DNA of 64,000 bases, taken from the NCBI GenBank assembly GCA_016207165.1, contig JACQQD010000003.1, positions 47,343 through 111,342 on the forward strand, in the 5' to 3' direction. A program made the position numbers and the translations under genes. Origin of the DNA: Microcaldota archaeon (GTDB lineage: Archaea > Micrarchaeota > Micrarchaeia > Norongarragalinales > Norongarragalinaceae). Under the pieces are notes generated by a model. It was given only the letters and a program-made list of their open reading frames with translations. It was not told the DNA's origin and did not search any database. Positions 34,153 through 41,552 of the stretch are shown piece by piece (position 1 is the first letter of the stretch; every line of letters begins with the position of its first letter).

Positions 34153-35120
34153 TTCTTTTGCCCCGCCAAAACGATTTGCGCCAACAACGCTTCCATTTGG
34201 ATGCGTTCGTCCGCGCCCTCGCTCATCCGGAAAGAATACTCGCCGACTTTGTCAACCAGGTGCACTTTCACGGAATCCGGCAAATCCATGGACACGATTT
34301 CACGGTACACTTGCTTCATGACGTCTTCCCCGGAAAGACCGTACTTGACCATCAACGAATCCAACTGGGTTCGGGCCTCCAAGAAAGAGCCCTTCCACGC
34401 AAGATTCACCATGTCCTGGACTTCCTTGGGCCGCGCCTGCGCGGCCACCTTGTACACGTCGTCTTCCGACACGCTGGACCCCAACACCGACGCGGCTTGA
34501 AGCACGTTGAGCACTTTGCGCGCGTCGCCTTGCGCCATGTGCACCACGGCTTCGGCGGCCCCTTCCCCTAATTTAAGCTTCTCGGCGGCGGCCACTTTTA
34601 ACACCAGCTTCTGCAAGTCTTCTTGCTTGAGCGGCCCAAAACGAAACACGGCGCACCGGCTCTGGATGGGCTCGATGATGCGCGACGAATAATTCGCGTT
34701 CAAAATGAATCGGCACGTTTTGGTGTATTGTTCCATGGTCCGACGCAAGGCTTGTTGAGCATCATTGGTCAACGCGTCGGCTTCATCCAAAAAAATGAGT
34801 TTGAAGGGCACGTCCGCCAACGCCATGGTTCTGGCAAAGTCCTTGATTTTTCCGCGCACCACGTCGATTCCACGTTCATCCGACGCATTCATTTCGTGAA
34901 AGCTGGCACGGTAGTTTTCACCGAAAAGTCCGCGCGCCAACGCCAGGGCCGCGGAAGTTTTGCCCGTGCCTGCCGGGCCCGCAAACAACAGATGCGGAAC
35001 GTTTTTCTGCTCGGCATACGCTTTGAGCCGCTCGACGGCCACGTCCTGGCCCAACACGTCATCCAACGTTTGGGGACGGTATTTTTCCACCCACGGAATG
35101 TAATCGGAATCCATCAACAT
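34149..35120 (-). CDS. rfcS: Replication factor C small subunit
   Basis: A 323-residue AAA+ protein. It opens PWVEKYRPQTLDDVLGQ; Walker A is FAGPAGTGKTSAALALA; Walker B is LIFLDEADALTNDAQQAL; the SRC motif is IIEPIQSRCAVFRF. The collar domain follows. RfcS forms the ring of the clamp loader with RfcL, encoded 8 kb away. ATG 35120 (MLMDSDYIPW) lies 30 nt from GATTTTTAAGG (reverse strand, centred 35150); ATG 35114 is equally possible. Confidence 0.95.
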   Translation of the reverse strand: MLMDSDYIPWVEKYRPQTLDDVLGQDVAVERLKAYAEQKNVPHLLFAGPAGTGKTSAALALARGLFGENYRASFHEMNASDERGIDVVRGKIKDFARTMALADVPFKLIFLDEADALTNDAQQALRRTMEQYTKTCRFILNANYSSRIIEPIQSRCAVFRFGPLKQEDLQKLVLKVAAAEKLKLGEGAAEAVVHMAQGDARKVLNVLQAASVLGSSVSEDDVYKVAAQARPKEVQDMVNLAWKGSFLEARTQLDSLMVKYGLSGEDVMKQVYREIVSMDLPDSVKVHLVDKVGEYSFRMSEGADERIQMEALLAQIVLAGQKK

Positions 35121-35144
35121 CAGGAAGGATTTCTGTGGCGTGTT

Positions 35145-35173
35145 GACCTTAAAAATCAAACGGCTTAAAAACG
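35145..35173. promoter_or_regulatory. Back-to-back TATA boxes, rfcS and ybjQ-like gene
   Basis: Two AT boxes, CCTTAAAAATC (35147-35157) and GGCTTAAAAACG (35162-35173), lie in the 73-nt divergent gap. The first is about 30 nt from ATG 35120 (reverse) and the second 27 nt from ATG 35194 (forward), so each gene has its own box and a leaderless start. Confidence 0.55.
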
Positions 35174-35193
35174 AGGGCGTCGTCTGGTTAACC

Positions 35194-35514
35194 ATGCTTC
35201 TTTGCACCACGGAAAACCCGCCCGGTCAAAAAATAAGGGACTACAAGGGCGTGGTGTGGGCCTCGGTGGTCCGCTCCAAGCACTTGGGACACGACTTTTA
35301 CGCCGTTTTGAAGAGCCTGAAAGGCGGCGACATCTCCTCGTATCAAAACCTCACCAACCAAGCCCGCGCCGACGTGCTGAAAAAACTGGAGGAAAACGCG
35401 AAAAAGCAGGGCGCCAACGCCGTCGTCGGACTGCAATTCGGCACCACGCAAATCCTCCCATCCACCATTGAAGTCTGGGCGGTAGGAACCGCGGTTACCC
35501 TCGCCAAAAAATAA
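35194..35514 (+). CDS. YbjQ/UPF0145 family protein
   Basis: A 106-residue protein with the YbjQ pattern: KGVVWASVVRSKHLGHDFYA, then SYQNLTNQARADVLKKLEEN, and NAVVGLQFGTTQI in the second half. These proteins form pentamers and are annotated as heavy-metal-binding, although the biochemical role is not settled. ATG 35194 is leaderless by promoter spacing. Confidence 0.88.
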   Translation: MLLCTTENPPGQKIRDYKGVVWASVVRSKHLGHDFYAVLKSLKGGDISSYQNLTNQARADVLKKLEENAKKQGANAVVGLQFGTTQILPSTIEVWAVGTAVTLAKK

Positions 35515-35532
35515 TCCACGGACCAATAAACC

Positions 35533-37296
35533 ATGAAATGGATGCTCCTGGTTTTGGCCGGAGTCCTGGTTTTTGGATGCCTCCAGTCCCCCCCTCAAAG
35601 CGCAAGCCCAACACCGGAAACCCCTGTCCCGCCAACGCCTTTCATTGAACCCTCTTTATCGCCCACGCAAACCCCGGTTCCCAGCGACTTCGTCTCGCGG
35701 AGATTTGAAACCCGCTCCGACGGCGCCGTGCGCGTGACCAATCCCCCTGGAAAGCAAAGCGACCAGAACCCCGCGTTCTTGGACGAAAACCACGTCCTAT
35801 TCACGCGCTTTGCCGACGGCTACAACCAAGGCAAAGCCAAACTCGTCTTGATGGATTTAAGGGATGGCTCCGAAACCGTGGTCGTCAACGATGGCGGCAC
35901 GGCGGTGTCCACCAACGGCAACCCCTTCACTCCAGACAAAAACCAAGTTTGTTACGCCTCGGATGCCAAAAGCGAGGATGACATATGGTGCGTGCCGGTC
36001 TTGGGTGGAACGCCGACGCGCGTCACCCGCGACGAATCCGGCAAGCACTTCATTGAACCGTCCGTACGCTTTGACGGCCAACGCATTGCCTTTGAAATGC
36101 ATGGCCCCGGCGACATTGACGCCTCCAGGGGCCAGATCTGGACCACGGACTTTTCCGGCAACACACGGGTCCTATTGGCGGATGACGCCGACAACCGCTT
36201 GCCGCAATACCATCCCACGGAAAACAAGATCCTCGTCCAACGCAAAGAAAACGGGTTGTTTCGGTTGTTTGTCTTGGATGAGGCCACGGGCCTACTTGCC
36301 GAAGTCGGCATTTTAACCGACGAAGGCACCGACGCGTCGTGGACGAAAAAAGGCGGCATCGTATACTCGGGTGAAAGCGCAAGGCTTGCCGTTCCGCAAA
36401 TCTTCATTCTTGAAGACGACCAAAGCACGCGCATCACAGACTCGGCCATGCTGGATTCCGCGCCGGCGGCTTCAACCAAACAAGTGGCGTTTGAGTCGCG
36501 CGAAAGAAAAAACATGCCGTCACGCATTTGGATCAAGACCCTACCCGTTGAACGCGCACCCAGGCCACCGCCAACGGATTACACCATTGCCAAAGGCGCC
36601 TCGTTTTCCTGGCAACTCGTCGAACCCATGAACACCAAAATCCAAGCCGACGTGTACGACATCGACTTGTTCGAAAGCAATGCGTCTACCGTGCAACAGC
36701 TTCACGACCAAGGCAGGAAAGTGGTTTGCTACCTAAGCGCCGGCACGTGGGAACCCTACCGCCCCGACGCCGGCGCGTTTCCACTGGAAGCCATCGGCAG
36801 AACCTATGCGCCTCCGTTTGACGACGAAAAATGGCTGGACATCCGAGACGAACGCGTTCAGGACATCATGGAAAAACGGCTGGATTTGTGCAAGCAAAAA
36901 GGCTTTGACGGCGTGGAGCCTGACAACGTCGACGGCTTCCAACAAAAAACGGGGTTTGACTTGACGGCCAAAGACCAGCTGGCGTACAACGCGTGGCTGG
37001 CGAAACAAGCGCACGCCCGGGGACTGTCCGTCGGCTTGAAAAATGACGGCGAACAAGCCGCAGACTTGGTCAACGAATTTGACTTTGCGCTGGTGGAGCA
37101 ATGCGTTTCCGACGGATTCTGCGAAGAATTCAAGCCGTTTGTGGACGCGGGCAAAGCCGTGTTCATGGTGGAATACACCGACCAAGGCACCACCCTGGAT
37201 GAAATCTGTTTTTCAGCTGAACAATTCGGCTACTTTGGCTTGCTGAAAAACCGGAACTTGGATGCGTTCGAGGCAACGTGTCCGAAAGCCGGTTAA
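35533..37296 (+). CDS. Lipoprotein: TolB-like propeller fused to a GH114 domain
   Basis: A 587-residue exported protein. It has a signal peptide with lipobox (LVFGC, Cys16) and a Pro/Thr-rich linker to about residue 50. A TolB/DPP-like beta-propeller covers ~60-335 (repeats such as NPFTPDKNQVCYASDAKSE; QYHPTENKILVQRKENG). A C-terminal domain of ~350-587 matches GH114 endo-alpha-1,4-polygalactosaminidase: WQLVEPMNTKIQADVYDIDL, KVVCYLSAGTWEPYR and GFDGVEPDNVDGF with the acidic catalytic residues. It would sit on the outer face and bind or cut galactosaminoglycan-like polymers. GH114 with a propeller is uncommon in my experience. Confidence 0.85.
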   Translation: MKWMLLVLAGVLVFGCLQSPPQSASPTPETPVPPTPFIEPSLSPTQTPVPSDFVSRRFETRSDGAVRVTNPPGKQSDQNPAFLDENHVLFTRFADGYNQGKAKLVLMDLRDGSETVVVNDGGTAVSTNGNPFTPDKNQVCYASDAKSEDDIWCVPVLGGTPTRVTRDESGKHFIEPSVRFDGQRIAFEMHGPGDIDASRGQIWTTDFSGNTRVLLADDADNRLPQYHPTENKILVQRKENGLFRLFVLDEATGLLAEVGILTDEGTDASWTKKGGIVYSGESARLAVPQIFILEDDQSTRITDSAMLDSAPAASTKQVAFESRERKNMPSRIWIKTLPVERAPRPPPTDYTIAKGASFSWQLVEPMNTKIQADVYDIDLFESNASTVQQLHDQGRKVVCYLSAGTWEPYRPDAGAFPLEAIGRTYAPPFDDEKWLDIRDERVQDIMEKRLDLCKQKGFDGVEPDNVDGFQQKTGFDLTAKDQLAYNAWLAKQAHARGLSVGLKNDGEQAADLVNEFDFALVEQCVSDGFCEEFKPFVDAGKAVFMVEYTDQGTTLDEICFSAEQFGYFGLLKNRNLDAFEATCPKAG

Positions 37297-38399
37297 GTCC
37301 GCAACGACGCCGTGAGTTCCCGCCATTTCTCCTGCACGCGGAAAAAGCGTTTGACCTGGGATTCCAAGTCAGGCAAGCACACGTCCTTGAATGAAGTCAA
37401 CGCGAACCTAAAATACTCTTTCTCGATGTCCGAGTCCTCCAATTTCTTGACGGCCTCGTCCAACGGTTTCTGCTGTTGGCGCCGCAACGCAAAGCGTTCC
37501 GGCGAGAACTCATGCAACAGCGTATTTGGCCCCTCGCGGCAAGAACGCGTTACTTGCTCGTCGGTTGGAAGGCGGCCGAACTGCTTTAACGCGTACTCGA
37601 CCGCCAACCCGATGCACGAGCCTTGCACGCCGTCCACGTAATAGTTGACCAGCGTGTCCAACCCGTACTTTTCCGGCTTGTGGAAACCCACCGGTGCTTC
37701 AGGAAGAAACGGTTGGAACGCCTCTTCTTTCGAAAAATACTTGGACAAAGAACAAAACACGCCGTCCTCGATGCGGAAACGCGTCGGAAAAAACGCGTAC
37801 GGCAAAGCCAGTTTCCAGGACACCGCCAGACAACCCGCCTGGTAGCCCTCGACACTGGGCGGCCACTCGTCGGAATACCCGCAAAACGCTTCCCGCAACT
37901 TGACCAGCGCTTCTTTTCTTGAAATGCGGTGCTCGCGGAAATCCGTTAAAGCTCTGGACGCTTTGTCCATCAAAAACGACACGCCGGTGCGGCGGCCCGC
38001 ATACGCGCCCACCACCAACCCGTGGTCGTTTAAGTGCTTGGCAAACCGGGTGAAGAACGGCTCCACGGGCACCACGTCGTCGTCCAAAAACACGACGTTT
38101 TTTTGGCGCTTTACGGCTTCCAGCAACACGGCGTTCCGGGGCCCGCCATAAGGCCCCTCAAACAAGAACCGGTACTCCGCCGCCTGATGATTCAAATACG
38201 TTTTTTCATCCAGGATGGAAACGCCGACGCCATACGGCTTGGCGGCCGCATCGCCGAACATCTGGTTTTCTGCGGCGTGCCCCGACCCATCCACCACCAC
38301 GACTTCCGCGCGAACCCCCTCGCTTTGGAGGGCCTCCAAGACGTTCAGCACGGTGGGCCGCAGGCGGTGGGCGCGATTGGAAACAATGCCGACGATCAT
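37293..38399 (-). CDS. Family 2-like glycosyltransferase
   Basis: A 368-residue protein with a Rossmann-like start (IVGIVSNRAHRLRPTVLNVL), a nucleotide-sugar region (GGPRNAVLLEAVKRQKNVVF) and the DxD motif as LDDDVVPVEPFF. A later acidic site is FRIEDGVFCSL. This fits a GT-A glycosyltransferase. The C-terminal ~100 residues form a helical tail. The acceptor is unknown. ATG 38399 overlaps the metallo-hydrolase stop by 4 nt (ATGA), so the two are coupled. Confidence 0.75.
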   Translation of the reverse strand: MIVGIVSNRAHRLRPTVLNVLEALQSEGVRAEVVVVDGSGHAAENQMFGDAAAKPYGVGVSILDEKTYLNHQAAEYRFLFEGPYGGPRNAVLLEAVKRQKNVVFLDDDVVPVEPFFTRFAKHLNDHGLVVGAYAGRRTGVSFLMDKASRALTDFREHRISRKEALVKLREAFCGYSDEWPPSVEGYQAGCLAVSWKLALPYAFFPTRFRIEDGVFCSLSKYFSKEEAFQPFLPEAPVGFHKPEKYGLDTLVNYYVDGVQGSCIGLAVEYALKQFGRLPTDEQVTRSCREGPNTLLHEFSPERFALRRQQQKPLDEAVKKLEDSDIEKEYFRFALTSFKDVCLPDLESQVKRFFRVQEKWRELTASLRT

Positions 38400-38956
38400 T
38401 GCACGTCCCCGTGGCCCGGAGCCAGCAACCGGTAATCCAGGCGTTCAAGCAAGGAAAGGGATTCATCCAACGCCGAAGAGTTGCCGCCCCACAAATCCGT
38501 ACGCCCAACCCCTCCATGGGAAAACTTGGTGTCCCCCGAAAAAAGAATTCCCGAATTCTTCTCCAGAAAGCACACGCTGCCGGGCGTGTGACCGGGGGTG
38601 TGGAAAAGCTCCAACGCAAAATCGTCAAACCCCAGCACGTTTCCCGAAAACGGCTTGAAAAAATCGGGCTTAGGCGTATCCGCATAATCCGCGTTCAAGT
38701 CTTCCAGCACCCGCAAGTCCCCGGCGTGCATGAGCCCAGGCCACTGCGCCTCCAACGCCCCCAGCACGTGGTCGAAGTGGCCGTGGGTAAACAGGACGCC
38801 GGCCACGGGCTTGGACAAAAAAGACACCACGCGATCCGGATTCAGGCCCGAGTCAACCAGCCACACCGCATTTTTTCCTTCCAACACGTAGACGTTGGAC
38901 GACAACGGTTCCTCATCCCCGTAGACGACGTGGATGCCATCCGCCAATTCCTGCAT
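38396..38956 (-). CDS. Metallo-beta-lactamase-fold hydrolase (glyoxalase II-like)
   Basis: A 186-residue MBL-fold protein with LFTHGHFDHVLGALE (HxHxDH), FHTPGHTPGSVCF (third His), FSGDTKFSHG (bridging Asp) and a final LLAPGHGD. These are complete two-metal ligands of the glyoxalase II/YcbL type. It probably hydrolyses a thioester, but this is not specific. It lies between a Zn-ribbon gene and the glycosyltransferase in a leftward operon. Confidence 0.88.
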   Translation of the reverse strand: MQELADGIHVVYGDEEPLSSNVYVLEGKNAVWLVDSGLNPDRVVSFLSKPVAGVLFTHGHFDHVLGALEAQWPGLMHAGDLRVLEDLNADYADTPKPDFFKPFSGNVLGFDDFALELFHTPGHTPGSVCFLEKNSGILFSGDTKFSHGGVGRTDLWGGNSSALDESLSLLERLDYRLLAPGHGDVQ

Positions 38957-38958
38957 GA

Positions 38959-39171
38959 CTAGGCGGGTTGGGACGCCGGAGCTTGAAAACGCTTCTGGGT
39001 GGACTTTTTACCCCAGCAATCCTTGCAGATGACGCGGCGCTCGGTTTTGGTCGCCGTCAAACTGGACTTGATGCAGTACTTACAAACGATCCGCTTGCAG
39101 TACGTGCAAGGCTCAAAATAGTACTCTTCCTTGCCGCACCGCTCGCATTTCTTCAACGACGCCTTCTTCAA
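38959..39171 (-). CDS. Small zinc-ribbon protein (FYVE/AN1-like)
   Basis: About 70 residues with eight cysteines: KKCERCGKEEYYFEPCTYCKR, VCKYCIKSS and VICKDCWGKK. The spacing (CxxC, CxxC, CxxC, CxxC) suggests two zinc sites. Start TTG 39171 follows AGGGGTG by 8 nt; the ORF can be extended to 39213 without a better start. Archaeal proteins of this kind are conserved but uncharacterised. It starts the operon with the MBL and glycosyltransferase genes; the stop is 2 nt before the MBL start. Confidence 0.7.
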   Translation of the reverse strand: MKKASLKKCERCGKEEYYFEPCTYCKRIVCKYCIKSSLTATKTERRVICKDCWGKKSTQKRFQAPASQPA

Positions 39172-39274
39172 AACAGAGACACCCCTAAGTGGAACGCAAA
39201 AACCGAATTCCAAAGGAAACCGGAAACACTCTGTAAAGGCCTTGATTTAAAAAGGCTTCGCGAGAGGGCGAGGC

Positions 39275-39625
39275 CTACTCCTTGCGACGGCGCTTGATTC
39301 GGGGCGGAAGTCTCGGCAAGACACCGCGAGTTGGCGGAGGATCCACTGGAACGCCCGTCGCCAACGGCAAAACCCGATCCGAATGCTCTTTTTTGACCCA
39401 TGCCTGCAATTCCCTCTTCAATACATTGGAAACGCCGCGGTATACGCGATTCAACTTTGAAGAATCATCACGAAAAACGAAACGTCCATTTTCCAGATCC
39501 GGCAATTTTTCTCCAACGGCATGGTCCGAAACATGGATTCCCATGACGAACCCCAAACCATTAAGGAGAATCGGGCCATGTTCAGCGTGTTCCAACGTAA
39601 ACGACTTTTCCCTGGGGCCAACCAT
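39275..39625 (-). CDS. Hypothetical protein, 116 aa
   Basis: A soluble N-terminal part (KSFTLEHAEHGPILLNGLGF; KLNRVYRGVSNVLKRELQAW) and a basic Pro/Arg-rich tail ending KRRRKE. The family is unknown. ATG 39625 is 30 nt from the central box GATAAAAACC (39651-39660), so expression as a leaderless transcript is likely. It is convergent with the zinc-ribbon operon. Confidence 0.5.
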   Translation of the reverse strand: MVGPREKSFTLEHAEHGPILLNGLGFVMGIHVSDHAVGEKLPDLENGRFVFRDDSSKLNRVYRGVSNVLKRELQAWVKKEHSDRVLPLATGVPVDPPPTRGVLPRLPPRIKRRRKE

Positions 39626-39650
39626 GGAAATCGCATTGGGGACGCCAGAA

Positions 39651-39660
39651 GATAAAAACC
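39651..39660. promoter_or_regulatory. Central TATA box between divergent genes
   Basis: GATAAAAACC is the only AT box in the 56-nt gap. Its centre is 30 nt from ATG 39625 (reverse) and 27 nt from ATG 39682 (forward), so one box may drive both leaderless transcripts. Confidence 0.55.
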
Positions 39661-39681
39661 GTTGCCATCCATTACACCCCT

Positions 39682-39900
39682 ATGAACGCGTTCATCAAGA
39701 CGTTTGGCTGCACCTACAACCACGCCGACTCCGACGACCCGGCGGCCCAACAAGGCATTTTGTGCCGGTCCAACGGCTACCGGCCCATCATCCTGGAAAA
39801 CGCGGAAATCGGGCGAACCCACTCCGTCCGAATTCAGCAGGCGGGCACCGCGTATTTGAAGGCGTACAACCCAGAACAATCCATTGTAGCGAGGTTCTAG
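39682..39900 (+). pseudogene. MiaB/CDKAL1-type methylthiotransferase reduced to its two ends
   Basis: A 72-residue ORF. Its first 17 residues (MNAFIKTFGCTYNHADS) match the start of archaeal tRNA methylthiotransferases, including the first cluster cysteine. Its last 45 (SNGYRPIILENAEIGR, then THSVRIQQAGTAYLKA) match the TRAM RNA-binding domain that ends the same enzymes. The radical-SAM core of roughly 330-350 residues is missing, in frame. It cannot catalyse methylthiolation, but the promoter and reading frame are intact, so a small TRAM protein may still be made. An assembly collapse is an alternative. Confidence 0.7.
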
Positions 39901-39907
39901 TTTTTGC

Positions 39908-40258
39908 ATGCATGAAATAATTCGAGGAATCCGCGAAAACCTCCATGTAACGGACACCAAAAAACCAGTCCTCATTAGAATGCGCACAAACGGACCGCAC
40001 CTGGAGGTGCATTACGCCTCCAAGGAACACTACAAAGAAGACGAAGAACGCATCCGAGCCATCGCGGAAAAACATGGTTTTAGAGTCGACATCACTCGAA
40101 GTGGCACGAACATTCGCCGCATTCAGTTGCCGCCGGAAGAATTGGAGGAATGGCACCGGGAACGGGTTCGGTTAAAAAACATGGCCAAAATACCGCCCGG
40201 CGAACAAGGAAAGCGCATGGCGGAAATCCTGGAAAGCCTCAAAGACGCCGAAAAATGA
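39908..40258 (+). CDS. Hypothetical protein, 116 aa
   Basis: A charged soluble protein. Two strands (KKPVLIRMRTNGPHLEVHY) are followed by a helix (EDEERIRAIAEKHGFRVDI), another strand, and a long basic helical tail (EELEEWHRERVRLKNMA). The pattern resembles a small alpha/beta nucleic-acid-binding fold, but no family is recognised. It starts 7 nt after the MiaB remnant. Confidence 0.5.
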   Translation: MHEIIRGIRENLHVTDTKKPVLIRMRTNGPHLEVHYASKEHYKEDEERIRAIAEKHGFRVDITRSGTNIRRIQLPPEELEEWHRERVRLKNMAKIPPGEQGKRMAEILESLKDAEK

Positions 40259-40301
40259 ATTCCGAAAGCGTTTAAATCAAACGCCCGTCAACAAGAAAAC
40301 C

Positions 40302-41060
40302 ATGCCCAAGGCGTACCTGGACAAGATCTTCGGCCACACGCTGGACGCCTACCGCAAAAACGGCAAACTCATCCTGTTTTTCTCCGTGCCGTTTCTCGTC
40401 GTCATACCCCTCTTGTTCTTCCTGCCGAACTTCGCGTCCTTGGGCGGATTGTTTCTACGGTTTGACAGCGTTCCGGCCAACGTGGACTTCTCGCAGTTTG
40501 GCTTCATCGCCGCCGTCTACCTGGCATCGCTTCTATTGGCCTCGTTTGCCATTTCCGCCATCAACATCGTTTTGCGCTCCCAGCGCACCCTGACGCGCCT
40601 GACGCATTTCGAGGTCCAACGCATCGAGCACGCCACCTTCAAATTGTTCTTCGTGTTTCTCACGGCCAGCGTCGTGATCTTGGCTGCCAACGTGCTTTTG
40701 CTGAACAGCCAAATCCAGTTCAACGGTGGCCCCCTGCCCCTGCAGCCGCTCTTGGGAAGCCTCATTGCGTTCCTGGTTTCCGGAGCGGTATTGTTTGCCC
40801 CCCAAGCCATAACCGTGGACGACGCCCCGCTTTCCGAAGCCGTGGTGCGCAGCACCCGATTCATGTTCCGCAAACCCTTCCTATTTCTATCGTTCCTCGT
40901 CGTCGCGTCCATCCTGCTTTTGGCCAACGACGCCCTGTTTTTGGCGGTAACGCCGGATGGCTCTCGCCTGGCGACGTTGTTGGTCAACGGCTTTCTCATC
41001 GTCCCCTTCCTGGAAGTCATGAAGACGCACGTCTACCTCTCCAAATACGAGTTGATTTGA
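40302..41060 (+). CDS. Hypothetical six-helix membrane protein (252 aa)
   Basis: Six hydrophobic segments are visible: about residues 23-42, 67-88, 110-130, 143-165, 190-212 and 225-240. The topology, with a soluble HFEVQRIEHATFK loop after helix 2 and SEAVVRSTRFMFRKP before helix 5, resembles archaeal multi-helix proteins of the glycerophosphodiesterase membrane-domain type. No catalytic motif is seen. ATG 40302 is leaderless: GTTTAAATC (40270-40278) lies 28 nt upstream. Confidence 0.65.
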   Translation: MPKAYLDKIFGHTLDAYRKNGKLILFFSVPFLVVIPLLFFLPNFASLGGLFLRFDSVPANVDFSQFGFIAAVYLASLLLASFAISAINIVLRSQRTLTRLTHFEVQRIEHATFKLFFVFLTASVVILAANVLLLNSQIQFNGGPLPLQPLLGSLIAFLVSGAVLFAPQAITVDDAPLSEAVVRSTRFMFRKPFLFLSFLVVASILLLANDALFLAVTPDGSRLATLLVNGFLIVPFLEVMKTHVYLSKYELI

Positions 41061-41064
41061 ACGC

Positions 41065-41517
41065 GTGCCCCAACGACTAAAGGAAATGCATAGAGAACTC
41101 TTGGAACGCGGATACACGTTGGTTAAAGATCGGGGTACCCTGCGATACGTCGCGAAACCAGCAAAAGCGGAACACCCGCGCCGAGAACTGGTCTTAAACA
41201 TTAAACCGAACCTCGTCGAAGAAGGAAGCACGATTCCGGAACCCAACCGGCCATTCATGATGGAAATTGAACTAACCAACGGCACCCACGTTCAACACCG
41301 CGAACTGAGCCGCGAAGCGGAAGAAGACATTGAAGCCACCCTGCCCAGGAAAATAAGCCTGTCCTACCGAAAAATCGGAGGTCGTCTCAAAGACCACGTA
41401 CGTGAAGCGGAAAAAGACATGGAGATAAAATACGGGTTCGAGGGACTTGCTCGATCCATTGCGCTAAGCCAAGCCGTATACCATTGGCTAACGGAAAAAA
41501 AAGAATCCGGCTCATAA
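41065..41517 (+). CDS. Hypothetical protein, 150 aa
   Basis: Starts GTG 41065, 4 nt after the membrane protein. Highly charged, with an N-terminal helix (RLKEMHRELLERGYTLV), strands (FMMEIELTNGTHVQH) and C-terminal helices (EAEKDMEIKYGFEGLARSIA). No family is recognised. Codon use is less GC-biased than that of neighbouring core genes, which is common for lineage-specific genes in this window. Confidence 0.5.
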   Translation: MPQRLKEMHRELLERGYTLVKDRGTLRYVAKPAKAEHPRRELVLNIKPNLVEEGSTIPEPNRPFMMEIELTNGTHVQHRELSREAEEDIEATLPRKISLSYRKIGGRLKDHVREAEKDMEIKYGFEGLARSIALSQAVYHWLTEKKESGS

Positions 41518-41552
41518 CGCTTTAAACCCTAAAAAACCAAGTAATGCGGTTC

